The notes under the pieces were generated by a model. That model had not been told where the DNA came from and did not search any database. It was given only the letters and a program-made list of their open reading frames with translations. A stretch of 64,000 bases of DNA from Plazaster borealis (lineage: Eukaryota; Echinodermata; Asteroidea; Forcipulatida; Labidiasteridae), in NCBI GenBank assembly GCA_021014325.1, contig CM037472.1:36356234-36420233 (forward strand). The letters are read 5' to 3'. The position numbers and the translations under genes were made by a program. Below, piece after piece: positions 20,957 through 31,779 of the stretch (its first letter is position 1; each line of letters starts with the position of its first letter).

Positions 20957-21682
20957 TAGACTTGATTCAAGTCCCGTTCTCGTGCGAGAGGTCCCCAAGC
21001 ATATCGCGCCAACTATAACAAACAAGCCGCGTACAGTGCGCGCTCGCCGTCAAAATGTGGTCCCGAGAATGGGACTTGACGAGGTCGTTTCTTACACTGC
21101 ACGTTGTTATTGGAAAATCTCCCCAAATGGGGAGATGCACAAAACCAATGGGAGCATTGAAGCGCTGCCCCGCCGGTAAAATATTCATTACACTCTGTGA
21201 CATCACAGTGTAAGACATTGTAAGTGCACGCGTCTAAACGCGGTGACACGTGGGGGCGGGCAAACTCATCAACAGGCAAGTGGGTGTCGGTACCAAAGTC
21301 GTTGAATTGCACTTCCCAAAGTTCAAGTTTTGCAAACAAAACCGACCAAAATGTATGTTACAACGTATTAACTTAATTTTAATGAACATTCAGTGCTTTC
21401 TTTTTATAATTAATTGGTTATTCAAAAATGTATTTCAATCCTCATCTAAGTACATAACCCCCACAAATAACAAATGAACGAGTCTTCTTTTTGAATGCGT
21501 TTGATTGGACAACACGTATAACGCAGAAGTTTACATATTCATAAGTGAATACATTTACATATCAGGCGACTGCGGCATCGTCAAGTCCCTGTCCCGCATG
21601 CGGAACAGGTTGGGGAATGCAGACCATCACAAAACACAAGTTTTCTGGCGATGGCACGGGATTGGGACTCGAGTCAAGTCTA
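20957..21682. mobile_element. 726-bp TIR element, TAGACTTG family, 9-bp TSD, nested in LINE
   Basis: Begins TAGACTTGATTCAAGTCCC and ends GGGACTCGAGTCAAGTCTA. Flanked by perfect 9-bp AGGTCCGCA duplications (20948-20956 and 21683-21691). Without it and one TSD the LINE endonuclease frame runs on. Related by its ends to 17105-17354 and 29892-31249. No transposase was recognised inside. Confidence 0.88.
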
Positions 21683-21691
21683 AGGTCCGCA

Positions 21692-22311
21692 CGGCGTGTT
21701 GATAATACAGAGTCCTTTATAGCGCAGAGTAGACATCCACCTCTAGTCTTGTTGATGTTCGATCTGTCTTTACGATAGTGGGTGTATCCTGGCACCGACA
21801 GTTCAGCATCATCCACAGTAAAATTAAGCCATGTCTCGGTGACACAAACACAGTCATGGTTGCAGTTGGTTAACATGGCTTCAAAATCTCTCAGCTTACT
21901 CATTCTGCCTTGATAAACTGTTTTTAAGCTGCGAGCGTTCATGTACAAAAAGTTTAAGCCGCTGACCTTGCGAGTTGATGTTGATGGAGGGTTGCCTGGG
22001 CCAGGACATGGATGAACATCACCGCAAACCAAGAGGGCCACCGTGAAGAGTAGACTATTAAGATGACAAATGTTAATTGAACTATCCAAACATCGTGATG
22101 CTCTAAATTCCTTCCTTGATCTTTTCTCGGGGCGAATAATAAAATACGACAGAGCTTCGTATCTCATCAGTTGATTAGCAATAGTTGGTAAACCAGTCTG
22201 AATTATATCAAACGGATCATGGGTTGTTCCAGGGGATGATCTACCGGCAATAATGGTCGATTCAAGATGAAAGTCTGTAGTTTTAAAGTCGAACTTGCAC
22301 AGTGAAAGCAC
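21692..22311 (-). pseudogene. LINE endonuclease, N-terminal half, with 2A-like motif
   Basis: Open for about 207 codons from 22311. Residues ~97-105 read GDVHPCPGP, which resembles the D-V/I-E-x-N-P-G-P core of 2A-like peptides found at the N terminus of some APE-type LINEs, but with H and C in place of E and N. The endonuclease starts at ~118 (NFLYMNARSL, N125) with TETW (E159) and RKDR/GG motifs. It is cut at the TIR insertion. Confidence 0.75.
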
Positions 22312-22429
22312 AACGTTATTTTCGTTTTCCTCACCTGTTATTTAGGTCCGTTTTTATCAAGATCGATATGAATACGATAGCGTATAATGTATATCGTGTA
22401 TTAATCACAATTCTACCGAAACAAAACTT

Positions 22430-22870
22430 CGTTCGAACGAAAAAAATCTTCACTTGAACGAAAAAATCTTTGTTCAAACGAAAATAACATTTGTTCGACC
22501 TTCGACCGAAGATATATTTTTGCTCTAGGCCTAATAAAGATAGTTTTCGTTGTGAACGGGAAACAAATTGTCGTTCGAAAGAAGATTTTTTTCCCCCGTC
22601 GTTCCCACCTACGTCCCTTTAAAAGCTCCGTTAATATCTAAACTTGAGTTCGGAAAATCAATCATACCTAACTTTTATAATCTGCTTAACAAATCAAAGC
22701 TTATTCAGCCCCCAAAAAGATTTTGTTCTCATATCTTACGAAAATAATCTTCATTCGACCGAAACAAATCTCCGTTTGAACGAAAAAAAATCTTCTGGGG
22801 AAAGAAAAAAATTTTGTTCGAACGAAAACAATATTTGTTCCAACGTAATAATTTTTTGTTTGAACAATAA
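22430..22870. repeat. Degenerate ~25-30 bp repeats, GTTCGAACGAAAA-type
   Basis: Many variants of TTCGAACGAAAAAAATCTT occur in 22430-22600 and again in 22735-22870. Short frames here are low complexity and not genes. Confidence 0.6.
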
Positions 22871-23054
22871 TACAGGATAGATTTATACAAACATATCCAC
22901 GCAACAATATCAAGAGGTATCAATTAATTCAAATATTTTTGTCAATATTTTCATCCAATTCATTTAGGTTAACAAATCAACTCAAAATTACACGACAGTG
23001 GTTAATAGGACTAAAGTAAACGTGTTTACATTCTTCATAAAACAACGACAGTTT

Positions 23055-23427
23055 AAGGTATCGTACACGTTTGGTAATGACTCAAAACAAATAATAAATT
23101 AGCATAAAACTTATACTTGGTAACAAGCAACGGAGAGCTGTTGATAGTATAAAACATGATAGGAAACGACTCCCTCTGAAGTAACGTAGTTTTTGAGAAA
23201 AAGGTATAATTTCTCACTAAAATAATAACAACTTCTTGCAAGAAGTTTTTATTCCTATCTGAAAGCACACAAATTTGTACAACAAGGGTGTTTTTTCTTT
23301 CATCATTTTCTTGCAACTTCGATGACCAATTGAGCCCAATTTTTCACAGGCTTGTTATTTTATGTTGGGATACATCAAGTGAGAACACTGGTCTTTGACA
23401 TTTACCAAACGTGTTCAGTGCCTTTAA
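23055..23427 (-). mobile_element. TTAA-type MITE, family A
   Basis: Ends AGGTATCGTACACGTTTGGTAAT and CCAAACGTGTTCAGTGCCT, next to TTAA on both sides. The body matches copies at 41751, 50853, 55477 and 60127 (same or reverse orientation). Confidence 0.8.
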
Positions 23428-24465
23428 AGAAGAAAACAACTTGTAAAGCGATAAATACTCGCAAATACTAAACAAATATACAAAATAATGGTCAAAAAGT
23501 GGAACTAGATAGCACAATGAGCCTCGTTCAAAAAAGTTGCTGACACAAGACAATATTTAAGTAAACGAAACAATGGAACAGAATGTGTCTCACAAAATCG
23601 CGTACCAGTCGCACCAATGCTCAAAAGAAATTCCATTCGTCTATAGCTCAATTATGTACAAATACTTAATGACTCGGGGGTGTCAGGGGGCTTGAGCACA
23701 CCCCCTCCAAGGTTGTCAATTTGTTTGTTTGATTTTTTGTCATTTATTTTTACAATCTTCTTAAGGTATTTGAAGAAAAAAAATAGGCGCCCCCCCAGCC
23801 AAATCCTTGGTACGCCACTGCTGATAATTTAAAGTATGATTCTAGTTAGACCACATCAGCCCTCAACATGAGAAATTCCCAACCAAGATTAACTTTAGTA
23901 ACAATTGAAACAGAACAGTAAGTTGTGTTAGTCGATTTCTAATGTAAAATCTATAAATTGACTTATTTATAACCTACCAACTGTACAAAAATAGTCATAA
24001 AGTTGTAAATTTTAAAGAGCCCAAGCATTTCTTAGTGGATTCTGATAGAGGAAGACATGCTCTATCAAGTATTTTTAATTTCATTGATTTTCGGAATGAT
24101 ACATCATTTGAAAAATTGGGTGAAAGGTCACAATAACATATTAAAGGTCACGGTCACCTACTTTTCACAAAATTTATTTTTGACGCAAGAATTGAATTGA
24201 GCATGCAATTCTCATTAATTTAATACCAAATTTGCATATATTCGATGAAAATTGACATGGTTTTGACAAATTTGTACCAAAGGGTGGTGTTTTACTCAAA
24301 AATGTCAATTTTGTGTGGTTTCTGCCCTGACCACATGGTAGGTCGGATCGGGCTAAAAATTGGTGTGCATTCATTGCTCATTAGGACCTACAAGCACAGC
24401 AATTTTTATCAAAATCAGAAGACATAAGGTAAAAAAGTGCGTTGGTCTGACATGGAATGACCCAT
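23428..24465. other. Intergenic, no gene recognised
   Basis: AT-rich unique-looking sequence. 23671-23825 holds a G/C-run element remnant (ends GGTACGCCACTGCTG). Nothing else supportable. Confidence 0.5.
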
Positions 24466-24776
24466 AGTATAATGCATTTTGAGAAACTTTTAACTTCGAA
24501 GTACTGCGGTTATGGAAAAAAGATATCCCTTTTTTTCAACAAAAATTTGAATCTGAGAAGCGTTACTGATAGTAACGTTTCTCAGATTGTGTATTCCAAT
24601 TGCAGATTATTCTTCCTGCGTGGACATGACCGCTCCAGATTTTTGACAATATCTCAAAAACGCTACCACCTTTTGAAATGAAATGTTCACAGGTTAGTTT
24701 TATGGGTTTATATCTTCAACTATAAGATTGAAACAAACATTGGGTTCCAATTACCAAACGTATACAATCCCTTTAA
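24466..24776 (+). mobile_element. Family B MITE, 5'-truncated
   Basis: Begins inside the element (AGTATAATGCATTTTGAGAAAC) and runs to its right end TATACAATCCCTTTAA. Confidence 0.7.
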
Positions 24777-24799
24777 CCGTTGCCTTTATCAGTGCAAGT

Positions 24800-25015
24800 T
24801 GAGTCGACCTTAACACAAAGAGGTCAAATTCAATCAATACTGATCCATTTAAAACCCGGTGATATGCATGATGAAACTGCAACGAAAAAATGCAACTTTT
24901 AATTTTTATTTCCGTCCGGGCAGTTTCACGCGTCAATGAACTTCAACAATAAATCAATAATTGGAACCCAGAGATCTGTGGTGTATTTATCATTTAAAAG
25001 AGGTCAACAATATTG
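24800..25015. repeat. Diverged copy of the receptor-unit spacer
   Basis: Follows the family B MITE just as 4190-4350 and 9745-9905 do in units A and B, and shares words with them (ACTGATCCATT, GTGATATGCAT, TCAATGAACTTCAACAA, ending before CATTTAAA). This marks 24.4-26.2 kb as an older tandem unit of the receptor family. Confidence 0.6.
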
Positions 25016-25252
25016 CCCAGTAACGTAAAATTGCTACAGTAAAATGACAACAACAAAATCATTACGTCATTTTCATGTGTTCAATTTGTTCTCGGTTTAA
25101 AATAAGCATCCTTAAAATTTCAAACATGACCATAACGTAATAAATCCGTATCTCGGCAATTGATTTTGGGACAGGGGCCTCTCTATGACGGTGTGGCGTG
25201 TCGCGAGCTGACCCCACCGACAAGAAACTTGTGGAAGTTACTTCGATGTCTC

Positions 25253-25448
25253 CAGGCGCGGATCCAGGGGGGGCGTGGGGGGCGCACGCCCCCCATTTTC
25301 ATATTATAAAAAAAAAAAGGGAGAAAAGAAAAAAAGAGGGAGAGAGAGAGAAGGGGAGGGAGAAATGGGGCAACAAACTTCATTTATCATTTTGCTGCTT
25401 GGAATATTTTCACGCCCCCCCGTTTGGAAAATCCTGGATCCGCCCCTG
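25253..25448 (-). mobile_element. 196-bp MITE, CAGGGGCGG family, 5-bp TSD
   Basis: CAGGCGCGGATCC at one end and GGATCCGCCCCTG at the other, flanked by GTCTC on both sides (25248-25252, 25449-25453). Interior of G-runs and a purine-rich (AG)n block. Nearly the same element, opposite orientation, is at 53773-53977. The 5-bp TSD with CAGGGG ends would fit a hAT5-type element; this is inference. Confidence 0.8.
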
Positions 25449-25500
25449 GTCTCCACCCCTGCCATAAACGCCCTGTTCGTTGTTCACCACGCCATCATCG

Positions 25501-26181
25501 TCAATTTGCAGCCCCAATGTTTTCGTAGAAACTTGGCCGAGAAGCTTCAGGTTTGGCCGGTACGATGTCAGTCAGGTTTCGGTCTTTTGTGCAGTTTGAT
25601 GATAATCTTTTGATGTGGCAGATGCCGAGTTTTCTTCGACAAATCAAGACTGCAGTTAGGATGGCGAGGAGGGACGTTGTCCCGCCGATAACTGCACCCA
25701 CGATGGCTGCTGCAGTGGATGCAGATGCAGATGAAAGTGTTGTGTAGTCTGTCATGGTTCTTATCGCCTCTGTCACGTTGATGGGCCCGATGAAACAAGA
25801 CTGCGTGACGCCGGGGAAATCCACCGAAGAGGAGATCATACAGACGAATTCCACACCGTCGTCCGCAACGCCAGCTGTTAAATCAAAAGACACGGAGACA
25901 GTGCCGTTTATCTCTGATGACGACCTCGTGCACTTATGAACGAAATGTCCGCCTTGCAAAATAACCATTTCGACCTTCGGGTTGCCTCTAACCGATGAAC
26001 ATCGCACAGTCAACTGTGTACCAGTCTGCACTGATAGCTCCGGCGGGGGAGCATGCAGGGAAAGATTGTCTCGGAAAGTACAACACGGACAAATCCACTC
26101 GGTCTGTAGCTAGAATATTACCTCGTCCCGTTGCTCTACTATCAATGACTAGCTCTTTACGAAACGAAATGCAGGTTGACC
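25501..26181 (-). pseudogene. Older Ig receptor copy, truncated and frameshifted, ITIM-type tail
   Basis: Minus-strand homolog of the receptor family. From 26181 it starts at the last Cys of the V-like domain (GSTC) and continues LSVLYFPRQSFPACSPAGAIS. A 2-bp loss near 26032 shifts into the next frame, which stays open to 25501: C2-like core (C of TVRC, EFVC, plus QSC), a short stalk, membrane span IVGAVIGGTTSLLAILTAVL, and a short tail ending SFYENIGAAN. SFYENI fits the ITIM pattern S/I/V/LxYxxI/V/L and also contains YEN, a Grb2-type site. No signal peptide or V-domain start was found upstream. The TTTAG before GSTC could be a splice acceptor, so a multi-exon gene with lost or distant 5' exons is an alternative. 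Confidence 0.65.
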
Positions 26182-26209
26182 CTAAACGCGTACGGTACGT
26201 ACGTTAATA

Positions 26210-27740
26210 TGCGTTGTTATATCACGGTAATAGATTGTGATTTTGCATTGGTCCAGAACCAATCACGTGATGTGCTACAAAGACGCACGGAATGGCATTT
26301 GTGGGGTCCTAACAACAAAAGAACAAATAACCCCTCAAGGCCATCTCAATAGGAACAATGAACCCCACAAGGGAATTCTTTAGAACAGGGAATAATAGAA
26401 CAACAATAGCAGGACCCCACAAACAGGATCCTTATGGCTGTGTGATTGTACCCACCGTTAGGGTCCATCCTGGGGTTTTGTACACCCTATATATGTATAA
26501 ACAGCATTCTAGCTAAGATGTAATTGCATGTACAGCGTAAGGCATTTTACCCGAGGTGGCAAATGGCACCCGAGGGGGAAAATGGCAACCGAGGTTAAGC
26601 CAAGGGTGCCATTTGCCCCCAACGGCAAGCATGTTTTGTTATGAATTGGTTTATTGTTAAAAACACATTGCAGCCAAAGGCTGAATTACATGCAATTTAC
26701 AATATGGAAGAAAACATTATTAAAACTCAGTAAATCTGAGACAAAAATGTTATGTGTCCCCCTTGTAATAATCATTAGCTAACCAATCCTCCCTAAACAA
26801 AAATAGCGAAACAATAATTGCTAAAAGGCAAATTAAGCACATTTAAAAACTAGGTATACATATTGTGTTCATTGCCTGTGTAAAGTCTTAGATTGCACCA
26901 GAGAGCATCTGATGTTAAAACAATTCCCCGAGGCCCTACAGATGCCCCGGAACCCACGCCGTAAGGCTTCGCATTCGCTCGTCGTTCTAGCAATTACATC
27001 CTGGCTAGAATGCTGTTTATATTTAAACGTGTGTCATGTGGCCCCTTTTAGCCAGCCTGCTTCCCCCTAAGAATTTAACAAGACAATTGTTAAAGGGCAA
27101 ATAAAGCAAAACTCAACTGGGTAAAAAAAATGTGTGAAACGCCTCTGAAAAGTCCTAGAGAGCACATAATGTAAAAAAAAAAATCAAGGGGCCCTAAAGC
27201 GGGCCCCGGACCCCACGCCGTAAGGTTTTGCGCATCCCTCACTCGTTCTTCTCGTAGAAATTCCCCATGATACACGGTAAAGGGGTGTGACACAAAGTCA
27301 CGTTACGATCACCACCCTCTCCAGTCACACAAGGATATATATATATATATATATATTATATTGTTTATTATAGTGATTATAGTGATTGTTTTATTTATAC
27401 TCTATTCGAGGATTGGATAAGCAGGCTTTTGAGTCATAGTGTAGTAGTACGCTTTTGTTTATCCTGGCCGTCTAAGAATGGATTGTTGTCCCTTCCTCTT
27501 CCTTCCCCACACCCCGTACCTGTCCTGTACAATGTATTTAAGTTACCTTTTTTTCTTTTTTTTTTTTTTCTTTTTTTTTTTTTTTAAATTTTTTTAAAGT
27601 TTATTTATTTATTTTTTTATTTTTTTATTTATTTATTTATTTATTTTTTTATTTATTTTTATTTATTTATTTATTTTTTTTATTTTTTTATTTTTTTTGT
27701 TTTTAAGGTCTTATTATCCTTTGTTCTACTTGTATGTATT
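26210..27740. other. Intergenic with microsatellites and repeat debris
   Basis: 26545-26625 holds short repeats of GGCAAATGGCACCCGAGG type, with an inverted partner GGGTGCCATTTGCCCCC. 26880-26960 and 27150-27240 are two copies of a repeat containing AGAGAGCA...GCCCCGGA(A/C)CCCACGCCGTAAGG, also seen at 41575-41645. 27335-27360 is (TA)n and 27548-27700 is a T-rich (ATTT)n tract. No gene recognised. Confidence 0.6.
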
Positions 27741-27898
27741 TGTGAGAAATTACCTCTTTCTCAAAAACTACGTTACTTCAGAGGGAGTCGTTTTATACAA
27801 TGTTTTATGCTATCAACAGCTCTCCGTTGCTTGTTACCAAGTAAGTTTTTATGCTAATATTTGTTTTGAGTCATTACCAAACGTGTACGATACCTTTA
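27741..27898 (+). mobile_element. Family A MITE, truncated
   Basis: Contains the right part of family A (GAGAAATTACCTCTTTCTCAAAA ... CCAAACGTGTACGATACCTTTAA) directly after the (ATTT)n tract. Confidence 0.65.
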
Positions 27899-27902
27899 AC
27901 TT

Positions 27903-29882
27903 AAGGTGTGCCCCCGCTTAAAACAATCCTGGATCCGCGCCTGTTGTATAGCGCTGTACTAAGGAGACGGGACTATTAAAATTACCACGCACATAAAGCT
28001 ATACAAGCCCATTGACGACGATGTGTTACTGGCGGTGTATCAAAATAATGCGTAGCGTAGAATACAATGTAGTTCAAACTATTTGTTTGAGTTTCAAGAG
28101 TTCTTTGAAAGTGCATTGAGATATCAAAACTTGTAAAATTTGGGAATAGATGGAGAGTCTTCCCTGGTCTTACAATGGGAAGCTTCCGGGAACTGTGAAA
28201 ATGTGTTTTATAACAAAGTTACGTAAACATTTATAGCAAGGAGAGCTTTTCTGGGCCATTCAGACATACTAAAACCGAAAAGCTTTAGTGGGATCCGACC
28301 CTCAACACCCGCCTTCGCCCCTGGACCCCACCAGGGCATTAGGCGGGCTCATGGACCCCACGCTGTAAGTGCTAAGACTCAACGCTTTCTCGCCCCAACC
28401 CCCTTACACAAATACCCTGGCGCCGCCCCTGCTTTTTGAGCTCTAAAATGTGCGAAAAAAGGGTTCAAAGTATAAGTGCACATGCCTTAAAACAATTTAG
28501 GACAAGTTGTATGAAGCAAATTTGACAGAATCTCCGTGGGGGGGGGGCAGGGGCGGTCAGTGTCCCTTTATAGACCTAACCTTTATTTATGTTACAAAAT
28601 TTTTCGAAAGCAAGAAAGGTTTGTTTCAAAAAGCACACCAAAATTCCTCACTAGTTTCCTCGCCTCCTTAGAACCCGCGTTTGTATGAAATAGCGGAAAT
28701 CTACAGAGCCCTTTAATAATAATAATAATGCAGTTCTTATATAGCGCTTTATACTCCCGAAGGGTGTTTTTTTTCCTACAAGGTAAGGTAATGGCCTCCC
28801 TATACACGAAATATATTTTTTTCAAAAATATGTAGCTTTATAATTTGTCGAAATATATTTTGTCAAAAATATGTAGCTTTTAAATATTGATGTCTGCAGA
28901 ACCTCAGAAGAGAAAATAACTTCAATAAGGTGTACGAAAATGTTTTTGAATAGTTCTAAAGGCGCGTTTTTCTGTTGACCGTTGGAACAGCTACCCTGCA
29001 GATGAGTAGTGTAGTTTGATATCGTTTATTCTCGAAGGGTTTATAAAGGGTATTTTGAATAGTCAGTCAAAATTTACAATTGACAATTGGTGGTTGGGTT
29101 GGTCAAGGCAATTTCAAAAAAAGGAATTGGAAATGTTAAATAATTATAACTCAGAATGGACCCGAAGACACTACGAACAAGGTGCACGTCAGAACAAAAT
29201 ATCATCATCATCTGCCTGCCCTTAATGAGCCACACACCATTAATGTATCTATCTTTTTTAAATAACACCATAAAAAACTAAGTTATTGCTGAACACATTT
29301 TTAATTAACAAGGACTTTACAGAATGTTGCAGGTAAGGTTTTTTCCCACTTGATGAAAGAAGAGAAAATAACTTCAAGAAGATGTACAAAATATGTTATT
29401 AATTAAAGTGCAAATTGCAAACCACCCTTTACGACCAATGGTGATAAATAAAGGAAATTGATTTGAGAGGATATTGTACTTTTACTAGGTGTTGGCTGTG
29501 AAATGTTCAATTAAAATAATAGAACAAAAAAATTAAAAGTTTTGTGTGTTTGGCAAGTTCAACTTCTGTTTCAACTGCAAAATGTTCCATGCTGGAAGCC
29601 AGGAAAAACCAAAGGAAGACTCCTGACCTGGGAGAGCATTTGATCTAAAATAATTATCAGCAGTTCATTTGAAGCAACATACTTTGTTTTTGCAGTGTAA
29701 CCCTATACACATCAACACCCTAGCTGTAGCTGATACCAAAACGTCACCAATGTGATAACTAACTATTTTTTTCACTGAATTTTTTATTTTTTGTTGTGTT
29801 GTCCATCCTTATATATCAACGGAACCGACTGGAAGTTCAGAACAGCGCATTAATCCAGCGATGTCAAGTGTATACACAGCAG
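27903..29882. other. Intergenic, mostly repeat remnants
   Basis: 27915-27950 carries a CAGGGGCGG-type end (GGATCCGCGCCTG). 28300-28440 contains a GGACCCCAC...GCTGTAAG repeat and CGCCGCCCCTG. 28718-28770 is an (AAT)n plus TTATATAGCGC tail like that of the LINE and SINE described at 51571 and 49850. No gene recognised between 28780 and 29882. Confidence 0.5.
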
Positions 29883-29891
29883 ACAAAAACA

Positions 29892-31249
29892 TAGACTTGG
29901 TTCAAGTCGGGTTTCGTGCTAATCGAGTCAGTAATCTACGAGCGTTGTAACGCACGCCCTCTAGTGTCATTTATTTGCCAATCCAGTGAATTTTGGATCG
30001 TGACACCCGACTTGGTGAATCCGCCAGAAGTTTGTGCACGGCCAATGGAGCTCATCTACCGATTTGGGTAGCAGCCAATGAGATTGCAGCATTCAGAATA
30101 CATTACTGTTATGTACACTTTCAAAGTGTACATAAAAGTGTCACTTTGACCTGAAAAGTTGATGAATATTCAAGACTTCCTTGGAAACTGTGCCATACAA
30201 CTTTGTTTTGAAAATGGCGACTATTGGTGAAGGTACAATGTGCATTCAATTGTTGTTTTGAGTGGTCATGATTGGATGGTGGATGCTTTGGTTCTTAAAC
30301 GTTAGGGGCTCATCGTGTATCATGAACAAGGTCTTTAGATTTTGTCTTTCCGCCAGTATATCAATATTTAAGTGGGGTATTGTTCAGTTGTTAAAAATTA
30401 TAAGATATGGCGACCGTTTGGGGCTCATCAGATCGGTTTTGCATTGACGCCGTGTGAATCTCGTGGGCGTCTCCGAAGCTACAGCTCTGCGGAGCTCCAG
30501 CCCCCAGGACGAACTGGCAGCGGGACCGGAATGGTCGGGAGTCCGAGGGGATTGGAGAAGCATGCAGACCGGGGCAACGTCGTAGTTAATACGTACCATC
30601 CATTGTCACACCCCCACATGTCTTAAAAATATCAAAATATAAACGGAAATTCTTCAAAACTTGGGAATGTTTTAAGTCAAGAGTTTAGCTTGTTGAAGAA
30701 TATTTTTTTCATAATTTTCTTCCCATAATTGGCAACTTATTCAAAGTTTAAAATCACGTAGTGTTTGTGGTTTAACGGTTCATTGTGCAGTAAGAACAGT
30801 CCATTGTTACACCTGCACAGAACCCTTCTTAAAAATATATAGGCCTAAACATAAAACGGAAATTCGTCAACAAAGGGAAATCTATTTAAAAGAGTCTGGC
30901 TTATATTCATATATTCTATCAATATCGATTCTTCACATCACAGACATAATTAACCTGAATGTAACGCCGTGGAGTTATTGTGAACACCTACTTGAGCGAG
31001 TCCTCATAAATTGAACTGATTTCATTGGTCAGCAGCGGACGCGTGTGTTGCTTATTTAAACTATTGCATATGCATAATGAAATACTACATATCACGCAGG
31101 GGGAGGGGGGGTGCCTCCTGGCACTTTCCTGGCGAGTGAGGGCGCACAACAAAGTGGTAAAATAAAGCTGCGATTCTGAGTTAAAGTGCATGCAGTGGAT
31201 TAATCAGACGACGAAGGACTCAACGAAAGTTCGACTTGGGTCAAGTCTA
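29892..31249. mobile_element. 1,358-bp TIR element, TAGACTTG family, 9-bp TSD
   Basis: Begins TAGACTTGGTTCAAGTCGGG and ends CGACTTGGGTCAAGTCTA. Flanks are ACAAAAACA (29883-29891) and ACAAATACA (31250-31258), 8 of 9 bases alike. The first ~100 and last ~130 bases match the 250-bp element at 17105. The interior contains a palindrome (GTACACTTTCAAAGTGTAC near 30114) and a GC-rich patch at 30440-30600. No transposase was recognised. Confidence 0.8.
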
Positions 31250-31387
31250 ACAAATACACAGCATGCTGCAAAGTTCCTGAGCATCAGAAAGTCAAATAGT
31301 AGCCTTCGTCTTACTCCTTACGCCAACAAAAATATCAGTAAAACTGCTAACTTTTCGGATATTACTCTCACGTTTACACAGACTTAA

Positions 31388-31775
31388 AGGGTCTGTAAAC
31401 GTTTGGTAATTACTCTGAAAATGAATGGCAATAACAACTTACTTTGTAAGAAGTACAGCAGCTTTTGGATAGTATAATGCATTTTGAGAAACTTTTTACT
31501 TCGAAGTACTGCGGTTATGGAAAAAGATATCAATTTTTATCCCAACAAATTTGAATCTGAGAAGCGTTACTGCAGTAACGCTTCTCAGATTGTGTATTCC
31601 AATTGCAGATTATTCTTCCTGCGTGGACAAACCGCTCCAGATTTTCGGCAATCTCAAAAACGCTACCACCTTTTGAAATGAAATTTTCACAGGTTAGTTT
31701 TATGGTATTATCTACAGCTATAAAGGATTGAAACAAACAGTGGGTTCCAATTACAAAAACGTATACAATTCCTTT
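31388..31775 (+). mobile_element. TTAA-type MITE, family B, with perfect internal palindrome
   Basis: TTAA at 31384-31387 and again near 31776. Internal AATCTGAGAAGCGTTACTG is followed directly by its reverse complement, a perfect hairpin at about 31553-31590. Confidence 0.8.
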
Positions 31776-31779
31776 TTAA

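Larger units (their letters stand above)
18334..22311 (-). mobile_element. Decayed CR1/Jockey-like non-LTR retrotransposon
   Basis: Minus-strand remains of a LINE ORF2: AP-endonuclease (22311 to about 20575), a linker, and reverse transcriptase plus C-terminal region (about 20000 to 18334). The frame is broken near 20620, 19960 and 19755, and a TIR element splits the endonuclease at 20957-21682. No gag-like ORF1 was recognised. The overall motif set (GDFN, GVPQGSVLGP, FADD) fits the CR1/L2/Jockey clade group; the exact clade needs a phylogeny. Confidence 0.85.

Noticed and set aside
27548..27700. Poly(T) tract as a processed-pseudogene tail
   Set aside because: It is an (ATTT)n-rich low-complexity tract with no adjacent coding homology; a truncated MITE follows.
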